A stretch of 57,971 nt of DNA from an uncultured Nitrosomonas sp. (GTDB taxonomy: Bacteria; Pseudomonadota; Gammaproteobacteria; Burkholderiales; Nitrosomonadaceae). The notes below the pieces were generated by a model. It saw only the letters and a program-made list of their open reading frames with translations. It ran no database searches and was not told where the DNA came from. The stretch is from the NCBI RefSeq assembly GCF_902826915.1, contig NZ_CADEGP010000009.1, forward strand, positions 1 through 57,971, in the 5' to 3' direction. The position numbers were made by a program, and so were the translations under genes. This document shows positions 27,590-38,041 of this stretch, piece after piece (positions within the stretch are counted from its first letter, which is position 1; every line of letters begins with the position of its first letter).

Positions 27590-28306
27590 ATGGTTAACTG
27601 GCAACTGTTGATAGACAATAAATATAGCTCTTTGTATGTCTTGATACTCTTCATGTTTGCATCGGGTTGCACATCCATTCCAGCGACAGTTACCCATCAA
27701 CCTAATTCTTTGCGTCCAGCCCATCAAAGCTTGGCAGTTATTCAGCCTAATGGTTCCATTTTACAAGCCCTTAATAGCACGACGAATGGAGTGCGCTATA
27801 CACCATTATTTGAGGATCGACGCGCAAGAAGTGTTGGCGATACGATCATTGTCACCTTGAACGAACGGACAAATGCAAGTAAGAGTTCAGAAAGTAATGT
27901 GGATCGCTCTGGAAGTATTGATTTCTCGGTCCCTAGTCTTTTGGGGATACCTTTAAGTTTTTTAAAAAAACATGCCACAGTTGAAGCTAAATCCAACAAT
28001 AGTTTTGATGGCGGCGGTGAAAGTTCTAGTAAGAATAATTTTATAGGAACGATTACGGTAACAGTGATTGAGGCGCTACCAAATGGAAATCTGGTTGTCA
28101 GCGGAGAGAAACAAATTGGAATTAACCAAGGGCAAGAGTTTATAAGGCTTTCTGGAGTGATCAATCCAATACATATTATGGCAAACACCATATCATCAAC
28201 ACAGATAGCGGATGCACGCATTGAATACCGCGCCAACGGTTATATTGATGAAGCACAGACAATGGGATGGCTATCACGCTTTTTTCTAAATGTGACACCT
28301 TTTTGA
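27590..28306 (+). CDS. flgH: Flagellar L-ring lipoprotein FlgH
   Basis: FlgH forms the outer-membrane L-ring. The 238-residue protein has a lipobox (FASGC, cysteine near residue 27) after a hydrophobic stretch, then [20 protein letters not shown] and [20 protein letters not shown], the family core. Outer-membrane sorting fits the lack of Asp after the cysteine. Confidence 0.97.
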   Translation: MVNWQLLIDNKYSSLYVLILFMFASGCTSIPATVTHQPNSLRPAHQSLAVIQPNGSILQALNSTTNGVRYTPLFEDRRARSVGDTIIVTLNERTNASKSSESNVDRSGSIDFSVPSLLGIPLSFLKKHATVEAKSNNSFDGGGESSSKNNFIGTITVTVIEALPNGNLVVSGEKQIGINQGQEFIRLSGVINPIHIMANTISSTQIADARIEYRANGYIDEAQTMGWLSRFFLNVTPF

Positions 28307-28352
28307 TAGTTTTAATATATTTATCTGATTTCCTAAGAAAACACATGCCATT

Positions 28353-29462
28353 ATGAAAATTCCGCACCTAATTATCCATAGCTTACTGATGGTATGTTTG
28401 TTGTTACCGGGCATAAATTTTGCAGATCGAATTAAGGATTTAGCATCGATTCAGGGGGTGCGTAATAATCAATTGATAGGCTATGGATTAGTTGTCGGCC
28501 TAGATGGCAGTGGTGATATGACTACCCAGACGCCATTTACGGTACAAAGCGTTATTAGTATGTTGGGTCAATTAGGTGTTAATTTGCCGCCCGGCACCAA
28601 TTTGCAGTTACGAAATGTTGCTGCTGTGATGGTAACAGCGACTCTGCCTGCATTTACTAAAACCGGGCAACATATTGATGTTACGGTGTCATCTATGGGT
28701 AATGCAAAAAGCTTGCGTGGAGGCACATTGTTAATGACCCCGCTAAAAGGGGCGGATAATCAAGTTTATGCGATGGCGCAAGGAAGTATTCTGGTAGGTG
28801 GTGTTGGAGCTGCTGCTGGAGGAAGTAGTGTACAGGTTAATCATCTTAGCGTTGGGAGAATCAGTGGGGGAGGTATAGTTGAGCGTGAAATTCCCACAGT
28901 AGTCGGGCAGGGGGATTATATTAATCTTGAGTTAAATTCAACCGATTTTACAACGGTGAATCGAATTGTGGATGCCATCAATTCACTTTATCCATCTTCT
29001 GCTGTTGCGGTTGATGGACGTGTTGTGCAAGTAAAAGCGCCTATAGATACCAGTCAGAGAATTATGTTTATTTCTCAGATTGAAAGCATGGATGTCGTTC
29101 CGGCTAAAGCAACAGCAAAAGTTATTGTCAATTCCCGCACCGGATCCATTGTAATGAATCAATCGGTCACGCTTGAAACAAGTGCGATCGCGCATGGCAA
29201 TTTATCGATCATTATCAATACGGAACCTGTCATTAGTCAACCGGGCCCATTCGCGCAACGTGGTGAGACTGTTGTCACACAACGATCTCAAGTCGAAATA
29301 CGTACCGACGAAGGAAATTTAATGTTGTTGCCAAATGGTGCTGATCTTGGTGAGGTTGTTAAAGCTTTAACAGCGATTGGCGCAACAACACAAGATTTAT
29401 TGTCAATTTTACAAGCACTAAAAGCGGCAGGTTCACTGCGCGCAGATTTGGAAATTATTTAA
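28353..29462 (+). CDS. flgI: Flagellar P-ring protein FlgI
   Basis: FlgI makes the periplasmic P-ring, assembled with FlgA. The 369-residue protein has a signal peptide (about 1-24) and the conserved KDLASIQGVRNNQLIGYGLV and GSGDMTTQTPFTVQSV. The end reads LGEVVKALTAIGATTQDLLS, also typical. Confidence 0.98.
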   Translation: MKIPHLIIHSLLMVCLLLPGINFADRIKDLASIQGVRNNQLIGYGLVVGLDGSGDMTTQTPFTVQSVISMLGQLGVNLPPGTNLQLRNVAAVMVTATLPAFTKTGQHIDVTVSSMGNAKSLRGGTLLMTPLKGADNQVYAMAQGSILVGGVGAAAGGSSVQVNHLSVGRISGGGIVEREIPTVVGQGDYINLELNSTDFTTVNRIVDAINSLYPSSAVAVDGRVVQVKAPIDTSQRIMFISQIESMDVVPAKATAKVIVNSRTGSIVMNQSVTLETSAIAHGNLSIIINTEPVISQPGPFAQRGETVVTQRSQVEIRTDEGNLMLLPNGADLGEVVKALTAIGATTQDLLSILQALKAAGSLRADLEII

Positions 29463-29478
29463 CCCTGAGAATACACAC

Positions 29479-30486
29479 ATGATGATATCACCGGATATTT
29501 CGAGCAAGCTTGCGGTTGATGCCAAAAGCATTGATGATTTGCACTTGATGGCTAAGCGGGATCCGGAGCAGGCTTTGCATAAAGCAGCGCAGCAATTCGA
29601 AGCACTGTTCATGAATATGTTACTTAAAAGCATGCGGGAAGCAACTCCTAAGGACGGAATGTTTGATAGTCAGCAAACACAGTTTTTTACGCAAATGTAT
29701 GACCAGCAGCTTGCTCAGCACCTGTCAACCAAGGGGATTGGTATTGCTAATATATTAGTAAAACAATTAGGTAGAGCGGATGGCTCGATTGAACCACAGA
29801 CTTCGATAAGCCAGGCCGATGCCCTTTTGTCTTCTATCAATGCAATTAATCAACCATTAGTGATAAAGAGTGGGCATCCCAATGATAGATCAGAACAATT
29901 GTGGCCTAGTGCATCTAATTCAAAGCAAACGATGATTCCAGTAGAAAAAATGAATTCGCCAGATGAGGCTTTTGTTGCACCTGTCCAAGTCGAATCACAA
30001 CTGAAGAACTCATTTAATCGATCAATGGATTTTATCAATACGCTTTTGCCACATGCAAAGATTGCCTCACAATCGACGGGTATTCCTCCTCATTTTATGC
30101 TGGCCCAAGCGGCACTGGAGAGTGGATGGGGTAAACATGAGATTCGTCGTGCTGATAATAGCCCAAGTTACAACCTGTTTGGTATTAAAGCCGGTGCAAG
30201 CTGGAAAGGTGACACTGTGGAGAAGGTAACTACTGAATATATTAATGGTACACCGCAAAAGATAGTCGATAAATTTCGTGCTTATAGCTCCTATGCGGAA
30301 GGATTTAATGATTATGCTAGATTGTTATTGGATAACCCACGTTATGCAAAAGTTTTGGAATCTTCTGATTTTGCGGCGTTTGCAACGGGTCTGCAGCGAG
30401 CCGGTTATGCTACCGATCCAAAATATGCCGAGAAGTTGATTCAAATAAATAATAGCGAAGCGTTACAGAATCGTAAGTTCATTTGA
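29479..30486 (+). CDS. flgJ: Flagellar rod cap and muramidase FlgJ
   Basis: A two-domain protein of 335 residues. The N-terminal rod-capping domain (about 1-100) has QFEALFMNMLLKSMREATPK. The C-terminal glucosaminidase-type domain (about 175-330) has FMLAQAALESGWGKHEIRR, with the catalytic glutamate in ALESGWG, and YNLFGIKAGASWKG. The bifunctional form opens the peptidoglycan for the rod. Confidence 0.96.
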   Translation: MMISPDISSKLAVDAKSIDDLHLMAKRDPEQALHKAAQQFEALFMNMLLKSMREATPKDGMFDSQQTQFFTQMYDQQLAQHLSTKGIGIANILVKQLGRADGSIEPQTSISQADALLSSINAINQPLVIKSGHPNDRSEQLWPSASNSKQTMIPVEKMNSPDEAFVAPVQVESQLKNSFNRSMDFINTLLPHAKIASQSTGIPPHFMLAQAALESGWGKHEIRRADNSPSYNLFGIKAGASWKGDTVEKVTTEYINGTPQKIVDKFRAYSSYAEGFNDYARLLLDNPRYAKVLESSDFAAFATGLQRAGYATDPKYAEKLIQINNSEALQNRKFI

Positions 30487-30499
30487 TAAAGAAAAATTT

Positions 30500-30526
30500 T
30501 CAATTCTTTTATTAACTTACCGATAT
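30500..30526 (+). promoter_or_regulatory. Weak sigma-28-like promoter before flgK
   Basis: TCAATTCT, 11 bases, then ACCGATAT resembles the sigma-28 pattern TAAAGTTT-N11-GCCGATAA well in the -10 part and poorly in the -35 part. The position, 42 bp before flgK, suits late-class expression of hook-filament junction genes. Confidence 0.4.
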
Positions 30527-30567
30527 AACTATTGAGATTATTAAAAATTAAAGGCCGGATATAAGCT

Positions 30568-32484
30568 ATGGGAAATGGTATTCTTGACATTGGGATTTCT
30601 GGTTTATTAGCTGCGCAAAACCAGCTATTAACAACCAGCCATAATATTAGTAATGTGGCTACCCCTGGATATAATCGCCAACAGGTTATGCTTAATACCA
30701 ATATACCACAATCATCGGGAGCCGGATTTTTTGGGCGCGGAGTTCACTCGACCACAGTTCAACGCGTATACAATCAATTTCTTGCTAACCAATCTTTACA
30801 GATTCAAACACAAAGCCAGTCGCTCGATAGTCATTATGCACAAATAAAACAATTAGACGATATGCTGGGAGATACTGCTTCCGGACTTTCCCCGGCACTT
30901 CAAAATTTTTTTAGTGCACTACAAGATGTGACATCAAATCCATCGGTAGTTCCATCACGCCAGGCTATGATAAGTAATGGAGAAGCGCTTGCGGCACGTT
31001 TCCAAGCCATGGATCAGCGTATGTCACAAATGAGAGAAGGTATTAACGGCCAAATTACCAGTATTGTGGTCGAGGTAAATTCATTAGCAAGCCAATTGGC
31101 CGATATGAATCAACAGATCACGTTGGCGGAAGGTGCGGCTGGCGGGCAGCCTGCTAATGATATGCTGGATCAGCGCGATGAACTCATAAATCGATTAAGT
31201 AAATTAGTCAATACGGATATCGTTCGGGATAGCAGTGGCGTTATAAATGTTTTCGTTGGTAATGGCCAAGCATTAGTTGTTGGAAGTAAAACACTAACGT
31301 TGCAAGCGATTCAATCATCTGATAATCCTAGTGATTTAACCTTAGGTCTTGTTTCTAGAAACAGTACTATTCAAATTCCTGAGAATCAGATTACAGGCGG
31401 AGCTTTAGGAGGGCTTTTGCATTTTCGAGGTGATACGCTGGATAGCGCACAAAATGCATTAGGAAGAGTGGCTATTACGTTAGCGCATAGTTTTAATGCG
31501 CAACATCAATTGGGTGTGGATCTAAATGGAGATATGGGAGTGAATTTCTTCACTGTGCCTTCACCTAAAGTAACGTCAGCCTTAACCAATAATCCAACTT
31601 CTAGTATTACTACAAGTATAAGTGATTATGGTGCCTTAACTGCGAGCGACTATCAGTTCTCGTACGATGGTACTAACTATACATTGACAAGACTATCCGA
31701 TAATACTTCGATAAGCACTTTAATTGCCCCATCAGGAGGGGCGCCATTAATGCTTGATGGTATTTCAGTTACGGGAGCGACTATTCTTATTAACGAAAGA
31801 TTTCGGATACAGCCTACTGTAAATGGTGCGAAAGATATCGCAGTAAATATTAATGACACATCCAAAATTGCTGCGGCGGGACCTAATCGTACCAATGCAG
31901 CAACAACGAATACTGGCACTGGCAAAATTAGTGCCGGAACTGTAAATCCATTGCCCCTAGATCCTGATCTACAACAACCGCTAACTATAACATTTCATAC
32001 ACCATACGATGGCCAATATGATGTGACTGGTACTGGTACTGGGTTGCCGGCTACTAATCAAGCATATGCCGAAGGAGCTGATATTAGCTTCAATGGTTAT
32101 ACTTTCCAAATTAGTGGGAGCCCCGCTGCAGGAGACATCTTTACAATTGCACCTAACCTTAACGGATCTGCTGATAATCGTAATGCATTGTTGCTGGGTG
32201 CTTTGCAAACTAAAAATACCGTAGAAAATGGGACGGCATCATATCAGTCTGCGTACGGACAGCTGGTTAGTCAAATTGGTAATAAGACGCGGGAGTTAGA
32301 AGTGACCAGTAAGTCGCAAGCTAATTTTCTTACACAAATTGAAAATACTATACAGTCTACATCAGGTGTTAATCTTGATGAAGAAGCTGCCAACTTAATG
32401 CGCTTCCAGCAGGCTTACCAAGCTGCAAGTAAGATCATTGAAATGAGCAATACATTATTCGATTCAATTCTTCGCATTAGTTAG
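30568..32484 (+). CDS. flgK: Flagellar hook-filament junction protein FlgK (HAP1)
   Basis: FlgK joins hook and filament. The 638 residues start with ISGLLAAQNQLLTTSHNISN and TPGYNRQQV and end with NLDEEAANLMRFQQAYQAAS, the paired axial helices. The middle part is variable and Thr/Asn-rich. Preceded by an 81-bp gap with a possible sigma-28 site. Confidence 0.98.
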   Translation: MGNGILDIGISGLLAAQNQLLTTSHNISNVATPGYNRQQVMLNTNIPQSSGAGFFGRGVHSTTVQRVYNQFLANQSLQIQTQSQSLDSHYAQIKQLDDMLGDTASGLSPALQNFFSALQDVTSNPSVVPSRQAMISNGEALAARFQAMDQRMSQMREGINGQITSIVVEVNSLASQLADMNQQITLAEGAAGGQPANDMLDQRDELINRLSKLVNTDIVRDSSGVINVFVGNGQALVVGSKTLTLQAIQSSDNPSDLTLGLVSRNSTIQIPENQITGGALGGLLHFRGDTLDSAQNALGRVAITLAHSFNAQHQLGVDLNGDMGVNFFTVPSPKVTSALTNNPTSSITTSISDYGALTASDYQFSYDGTNYTLTRLSDNTSISTLIAPSGGAPLMLDGISVTGATILINERFRIQPTVNGAKDIAVNINDTSKIAAAGPNRTNAATTNTGTGKISAGTVNPLPLDPDLQQPLTITFHTPYDGQYDVTGTGTGLPATNQAYAEGADISFNGYTFQISGSPAAGDIFTIAPNLNGSADNRNALLLGALQTKNTVENGTASYQSAYGQLVSQIGNKTRELEVTSKSQANFLTQIENTIQSTSGVNLDEEAANLMRFQQAYQAASKIIEMSNTLFDSILRIS

Positions 32485-32511
32485 ATGTATTTCTAACCTG
32501 GAGACAATATC

Positions 32512-33720
32512 ATGCGTGTTAGTACCAATACAATTTATGAAACTGGGACAAATTTGATGCTTCAGAACCAGAGTACTTTAGTTAAGACTCAACAGCAGCT
32601 ATCTACTGGTAAACGAATCCTTACACCTTCGGATGATCCAATTGCTGCTGCACAAGCATTGAATATCGCTCAAGCAGCATCATTGAATAAGCAATTCTCA
32701 GTTAATCGTGCCAGTGCGAGTTCCTCATTGGGGCTGGAAGAAAATGTATTGAAGGAATTGACCTCGATTCTCCAAAGTGTGCACAGCTCAACAGTTTACG
32801 CTGGAAATTCATCACTAAACGATGCGGATAAAAAAATTCTTGCGACTGAACTGCGTGGTAAGTTTGATTCGTTAGTTGGCTTAGCCAATACTACGGACGA
32901 GAATGGACAATTCTTGTTTTCAGGATATCAGGCCAATACAAAACCTTTTGTGAAAACGGGGCTTAATGTGCAGTATGCAGGAGATCAAGGGCAGAGAATG
33001 AATCAAGTTGGGCCGGCGCGTCAACTTGCTGTCAACGACTCGGGTACTGATGTTTTTGAACGTATAAAGAACGGAAATGGTGTTTTTTCAACGGCAGCTG
33101 ACTCACTAAACAATGGTACCGGTATTATTGATAAAGGATCAGTAATTACACCAGCTAATCTTACAGGTGCGAATTATGAGATTGATTTCACAGTTGCTGC
33201 TGGCGTGACAACTTATAACATCGTAAATATAACTACTGGATTGGCGGTTTCATCAGGCAATTCTTATACAAGTGACAGTGCGATTAGTTTTGATGGAATA
33301 CAGTTAAGTATCAAAGGAGATCCAGAAAATGGAGATAAATTTACGGTTTCTCCAAGCAGCAATCAAAGTATTTTTAAAACCATGAGCGACTTAATTACGG
33401 CGCTCGAAACACCTTCCAGCGGTCAACCTGGAGGTGCGCGGTTGTCAAATAGTTTAGATACAGTGCTACAAAACATTAACAATAGTCTGGAACATGTGCT
33501 TACAAAACAGTCTGCCATTGGGGCTCGGATGAATGAAATCGATAGCTTAGAAAGTGTTGGCGATGATCAAAATATTCAATTTGAAAAATCACTTTCTAAT
33601 TTACAAGACGCTGATTTGTCGGAAGTGATTTCTAATTTCCAAAGACAACAGCTATACCTTCAGGCTGCACAGCAATCCTATGTTAAGATTTCTGGGTTAT
33701 CCTTATTCAATTATATTTGA
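32512..33720 (+). CDS. flgL: Flagellar hook-filament junction protein FlgL (HAP3)
   Basis: FlgL is the second junction protein. The 402-residue, flagellin-like protein begins MRVSTNTIYETGTNLMLQNQ with QQQLSTGKRILTPSDDPIAA and ends YLQAAQQSYVKISGLSLFNY. It is the last gene of the cluster and converges on purD, with 21 bp between stops. fliC is not in the window. Confidence 0.97.
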   Translation: MRVSTNTIYETGTNLMLQNQSTLVKTQQQLSTGKRILTPSDDPIAAAQALNIAQAASLNKQFSVNRASASSSLGLEENVLKELTSILQSVHSSTVYAGNSSLNDADKKILATELRGKFDSLVGLANTTDENGQFLFSGYQANTKPFVKTGLNVQYAGDQGQRMNQVGPARQLAVNDSGTDVFERIKNGNGVFSTAADSLNNGTGIIDKGSVITPANLTGANYEIDFTVAAGVTTYNIVNITTGLAVSSGNSYTSDSAISFDGIQLSIKGDPENGDKFTVSPSSNQSIFKTMSDLITALETPSSGQPGGARLSNSLDTVLQNINNSLEHVLTKQSAIGARMNEIDSLESVGDDQNIQFEKSLSNLQDADLSEVISNFQRQQLYLQAAQQSYVKISGLSLFNYI

Positions 33721-33741
33721 AAACAATTAATTGCGCTTTGT

Positions 33742-35049
33742 TTAGCCTTTTTTCTGATAATTTATACTTTGATAGCCGATATCGTGACGAATCTGATAAC
33801 CATCAAAGTAAATTTTTTTAATGAGCTTATAAGTATTCTGCTGCGCTATTTTTACGTTTTCTCCAAGTGCTGTTACGCATAAAACTCGTCCACCTGCAGT
33901 CATAATTTCCTTTTCATCTTTTCCGCCCATGAACGTTCCGGCATGAAAAATATGAAAATTATCAGTATTTTCCTGTTCATTGATGAGCTCATGTAGGCCA
34001 TGAACTACATCATTTTTTCTCGGATTTTCCGGATAACCATGCGCAGCCATTACAACGCCAAGTGCAGCACGCTTGTCCCATTCGGCATCAGCTTTATTAA
34101 GCGTTTCATTGGTGGCATGCTCAATGAGTGTCAAGAGATCACTTTTTAAGCGTAGCATAATAGGTTGCGTTTCCGGATCTCCCAGGCGGCAGTTAAATTC
34201 CAGCACGTTTGCATGGCCATCCGCTGTAATCATTAAACCGGCATAAAGAAATCCGGTATAGTGGATGCCTTCTTGTTTTAATCCGCTGATAACGGGATCA
34301 ATGATATTGCGCATGATTTGTGCATGTAGATTGGGCGAAATAAAAGGAGCGGGCGAGTATGCACCCATTCCACCAGTATTTGGGCCCAATTCTCCATCGT
34401 AAAGGCGTTTATGATCCTGGCTAGTCGCTAATGGGAGAATATGGAGGCTATCAGTCATGACGATAAAGCTGACTTCTATGCCTTGAAGAAATTCTTCAAT
34501 AATAATTTCGCAGCCTGCAGCACCAAGATTTTTCTCAACCAGTATCGTATTGACAGCCGAGTGAGCTTCATCGTGGGTTTGCGCGACAATAACGCCTTTT
34601 CCTGCTGCGAGACCATCCGCTTTAATTACTAAAGGGACATGCTGTTGGTCTATATACTGATGTGCCAGTTCAGGGTTAGTAAAACTCTCATAAGATGCGG
34701 TGGGGATTTGGTGCCGCTGCATGAATTTCTTGGCAAAAATCTTTGAAGTCTCAAGCTGGGCTGCCTGTTGGTTTGGCCCAAAGATTTTTAAGTTGCTGGC
34801 CTGAAACGCATCAACAATACCTGCAGCAAGTGGTATTTCTGGCCCGACGACCGTAATTGCAATATGTTCTTTCCGTGCAAATTCGATTAGATCAGGGATT
34901 GATGTAATTGGGATATTCTCTAAACCGCGTTCAAGTGCTGTGCCCGCATTACCAGGTGCCACAAACACTTTATGTACGCGCGGTGAAAGACTTAACTTCC
35001 ACGCTAGCGCGTGTTCTCTACCCCCTCCACCAATAACTAATAGCTTCAT
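33742..35049 (-). CDS. purD: Phosphoribosylamine-glycine ligase PurD
   Basis: PurD (GARS) makes GAR from phosphoribosylamine, glycine and ATP in purine synthesis. The 435-residue ATP-grasp enzyme has KLLVIGGGGREHALAWKL, VIKADGLAAGKGVIV and EFNCRLGDPETQ. It is last in dusB-fis-purH-purD, 14 bp after purH. Confidence 0.98.
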   Translation of the reverse strand: MKLLVIGGGGREHALAWKLSLSPRVHKVFVAPGNAGTALERGLENIPITSIPDLIEFARKEHIAITVVGPEIPLAAGIVDAFQASNLKIFGPNQQAAQLETSKIFAKKFMQRHQIPTASYESFTNPELAHQYIDQQHVPLVIKADGLAAGKGVIVAQTHDEAHSAVNTILVEKNLGAAGCEIIIEEFLQGIEVSFIVMTDSLHILPLATSQDHKRLYDGELGPNTGGMGAYSPAPFISPNLHAQIMRNIIDPVISGLKQEGIHYTGFLYAGLMITADGHANVLEFNCRLGDPETQPIMLRLKSDLLTLIEHATNETLNKADAEWDKRAALGVVMAAHGYPENPRKNDVVHGLHELINEQENTDNFHIFHAGTFMGGKDEKEIMTAGGRVLCVTALGENVKIAQQNTYKLIKKIYFDGYQIRHDIGYQSINYQKKG

Positions 35050-35063
35050 GATATAGAGGTTGT

Positions 35064-36623
35064 CTAATGTCGAAAATGACGAATGCTCGTGAATATCATC
35101 GAGATTCCTTGCTCGTCCGCAGCAGCAATAACTTCGTCGTCACGAATACTGCCGCCAGGTTGAATTATCGCTGTTGCTCCTGCTTGTACAACAACGTCTA
35201 AACCATCGCGAAAAGGGAAGAATGCATCCGATGCGACAACAGAGTCTGTCAGTGTATAACCTGCCTGCTGGGCTTTTATGGATGCGATTCGCGCACTGTC
35301 AATCCGGCTCATTTGACCGGCGCCAATGCCGATTGTCTGGCCATTACGACAAAATACAATAGCATTAGATTTAACAAACTTTGCCGCTCGCCATGCAAAC
35401 AATAAATCATCTAATTGCTGTGGGGTGGGTTTTACTTTGGTGACTATAGCTAGATCGGACACTGTAATGTTGGAAGTGTCCGGTGTTTGAACAAGAAGTC
35501 CGCCATTAACTCTTTTCAAGTCATAGATAGAGTTTTCCATTTGTAACGGTACAACCAACACCCGGATATTATTTTTTTGCGACAAGAGCTGTTGCGCCTC
35601 GGACGAAATTTCCGGTGCAATAATCACTTCAACAAATTGTTTAAGGATTGCTTCTGCAGTGTTCTTGTCGATAACTTGGTTAAAAGCGATGATGCCACCA
35701 AAAGCAGATACCGGATCGGTTGCAAATGCAAGGTGGTAGGCATTCAATATTGATTCTGAAATGGCTATTCCGCAAGGATTAGCGTGTTTCACGATTACAC
35801 AGGCCGGTTTGTCAAACGTTTTGACACACTCCCAAGCCGCGTCCGTATCTGCAATATTATTATAGGATAATTCCTTGCCCTGCAGCTGTTGATAATTTGC
35901 TAAGCTGCCAGAGGTTATAGTCGAATCTCGATAGAATGCCGCTTTTTGATGCGGGTTTTCTCCATAGCGTAAATTCTGCACGATATTGAAATTCAGATTC
36001 AGTGATTCTGGGAAATCCTTGTGAAGAAAATTCTCATCCAATGCAGTCAAATAATTACCGATAACGCCGTCATAGGAAGCCGTGTGTGCAAAAGCCTTTT
36101 GCGCCAACTTAAAACGAGTTGCCAAACTGATCGATTTATTATTACCTTCAAGTTCATCGCAAAGTGAAGAATAATCTAGTGGATCGGTGATTACAGTAAC
36201 CTTCTGATAATTTTTGGCAGCTGCCCGAATCATCGTGGGGCCTCCAATGTCAATATTTTCAATCGCATCAATGAGCGTAGAGTTTTGTTTTGCGATCGTT
36301 TGCTTGAACGGATATAAATTAACAATTACCAGTTCGATATTCGGTATCGATGCTTGATCAAGTGCTTGCTGATGATCTGGCAAATCGTTACGTGCGAGAA
36401 TGCCAGCATGAATTTTAGGATGGAGCGTTTTAATTCGACCATCCAGCATTTCTGGGAAACCAGTGTAATCACTTACTTCATGAACGGATATTCCAGCTTC
36501 GCTTAGTAGTCTTGCAGTGCCGCCCGTTGAGATAATTTTGATATCACAATGGGTCAATTTCTGGGCTAATTCAATGATTCCGGTTTTGTCAGAAACACTG
36601 ATGAGTGCTTGTTTTATGATCAT
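35064..36623 (-). CDS. purH: Bifunctional AICAR transformylase/IMP cyclohydrolase PurH
   Basis: PurH performs the last two steps of IMP synthesis. The 519 residues carry an N-terminal MGS-like cyclohydrolase domain ([33 protein letters not shown]) and a C-terminal transformylase ([13 protein letters not shown], with Lys-His). Its start overlaps the fis stop by 4 bp (ATGA), giving translational coupling. Confidence 0.98.
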   Translation of the reverse strand: MIIKQALISVSDKTGIIELAQKLTHCDIKIISTGGTARLLSEAGISVHEVSDYTGFPEMLDGRIKTLHPKIHAGILARNDLPDHQQALDQASIPNIELVIVNLYPFKQTIAKQNSTLIDAIENIDIGGPTMIRAAAKNYQKVTVITDPLDYSSLCDELEGNNKSISLATRFKLAQKAFAHTASYDGVIGNYLTALDENFLHKDFPESLNLNFNIVQNLRYGENPHQKAAFYRDSTITSGSLANYQQLQGKELSYNNIADTDAAWECVKTFDKPACVIVKHANPCGIAISESILNAYHLAFATDPVSAFGGIIAFNQVIDKNTAEAILKQFVEVIIAPEISSEAQQLLSQKNNIRVLVVPLQMENSIYDLKRVNGGLLVQTPDTSNITVSDLAIVTKVKPTPQQLDDLLFAWRAAKFVKSNAIVFCRNGQTIGIGAGQMSRIDSARIASIKAQQAGYTLTDSVVASDAFFPFRDGLDVVVQAGATAIIQPGGSIRDDEVIAAADEQGISMIFTSIRHFRH

Positions 36624-36862
36624 TTGATTCGATACTGTTTCATTTTTTGACGCAGTGTATTACGGTTTACCCCAAGTAATACAGCTGCTTGTGTTTGGTT
36701 ACCGTGGGTATGCTGGATAACAACTTCTATTAAAGGTTTTTCAACACTTTGAATCACCATACTATAGATATTTCCGGGTTTTTCTCCATCTAGATCATTG
36801 AGATATCCGACTATGGCATTACGTATGCATGATGCAATTTCATTCTCCTTTGCTGCGCTCAT
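36620..36862 (-). CDS. fis: Fis-family nucleoid-associated regulator
   Basis: An 80-residue Fis homologue with the C-terminal helix-turn-helix [20 protein letters not shown]. It is shorter than the 98-residue E. coli Fis and lacks most of the N-terminal beta-hairpin arm that contacts recombinases, as in many betaproteobacteria. It lies three bases after dusB and overlaps purH, the classic dusB-fis arrangement. Confidence 0.93.
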   Translation of the reverse strand: MSAAKENEIASCIRNAIVGYLNDLDGEKPGNIYSMVIQSVEKPLIEVVIQHTHGNQTQAAVLLGVNRNTLRQKMKQYRIK

Positions 36863-36865
36863 AAA

Positions 36866-37873
36866 CTAATTACTCCCCATTTTGATGTAACTCAATCTTT
36901 GGCCTTGCTTAGCTAATTGGGTAAAAAATTTATTGGTTTCAGAAATTTGCTGATCAGTGGTTTGTAATTGGTTCATTGCCTGACGAAAGCCAGCTGATCC
37001 TATGAGTCCTTTGGTATACCAAGATATATGTTTGCGTGCGATGCGAATACCCGAGTATTCACCGTAGAAATGATATAAATCATGAAGATGATTAATTAAA
37101 ACTTGATGTATATCAGATACTTCAGGAGATTGGAGGTGTTGGCCGGTTGTAAGAAAATGATCTATTTCGCGGAAAATCCAGGGTCTTCCTTGCGCAGCGC
37201 GACCTATCATAATCGCATCTGCTTTAGTATAAGCGAGTATCTGCTTTGCTTGTTCAGGGGTAGTGATATCACCATTTGCAATGACAGGAATTTTAACTGC
37301 TGCCTTTACAGCTGCTATGGTGTCGTATTCCGCGGTGCCAGTGTATGCACATGCCCGTGTTCGCCCATGAATTGCGAGCGCTTGAATACCCGAGCTTTCC
37401 GCAATATGTGCAATAGATAAGGCATTTTTATGTTGTTTATCCCATCCAGTGCGAATTTTAAGGGTTACCGGAATATCGACGGATCTTACTACTGCGACTA
37501 AGATTTTTTCTACTAATTTTTCATCTTGTAATAGCGCTGAACCGGCCATGACATTACATATTTTTTTTGCTGGGCATCCCATATTGATATCGATAATCTG
37601 AGCGCCATTTTCTGCATTATACTGCGCTGCTGCCGCAAGCATCTGAGGATCAGCGCCAGCAATTTGAACAGAAATTGGAGAAACTTCTCCTTCATGGTTC
37701 GCGCGCCGCCGTGTTTTTATAGAACCCCATAGCAGTGAGTTGCACGACACCATTTCGGAAACAGCCATGCCAGCACCCATTGATTTGCATAGTTGCCTAA
37801 ATGGTCGATCGGTAACACCAGCCATTGGAGCAACAATCAATTTATTTTTTAGAATGTGAGAACCAATTTGCAT
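36866..37873 (-). CDS. dusB: tRNA-dihydrouridine synthase DusB
   Basis: An FMN enzyme that reduces uridine in the tRNA D-loop. ATG 37873 gives MQIGSHILKNKLIVAPMAGV, the family start; the frame is open for 24 more codons that look unrelated. The 335 residues include DINMGCPAKKICNVMAGSAL, with the catalytic cysteine, and KIRTGWD, IHGRTR and IGRAAQGRPWIF. Confidence 0.96.
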   Translation of the reverse strand: MQIGSHILKNKLIVAPMAGVTDRPFRQLCKSMGAGMAVSEMVSCNSLLWGSIKTRRRANHEGEVSPISVQIAGADPQMLAAAAQYNAENGAQIIDINMGCPAKKICNVMAGSALLQDEKLVEKILVAVVRSVDIPVTLKIRTGWDKQHKNALSIAHIAESSGIQALAIHGRTRACAYTGTAEYDTIAAVKAAVKIPVIANGDITTPEQAKQILAYTKADAIMIGRAAQGRPWIFREIDHFLTTGQHLQSPEVSDIHQVLINHLHDLYHFYGEYSGIRIARKHISWYTKGLIGSAGFRQAMNQLQTTDQQISETNKFFTQLAKQGQRLSYIKMGSN

Positions 37874-38041
37874 GGAAACATCTTTGGGAGAGATTATAAA
37901 TAGTAAGCAGTTAAATCTGATGTTGAGTATTACTGTTATTTGCAAGTAGCTTAAAGCTTGGTCAGGAAAATAAAATTGTATATCTTATTGCGAGCTTTAT
38001 TATAACCTTTGTCAAATTGACCGTGGAATAAAGATCGAGAA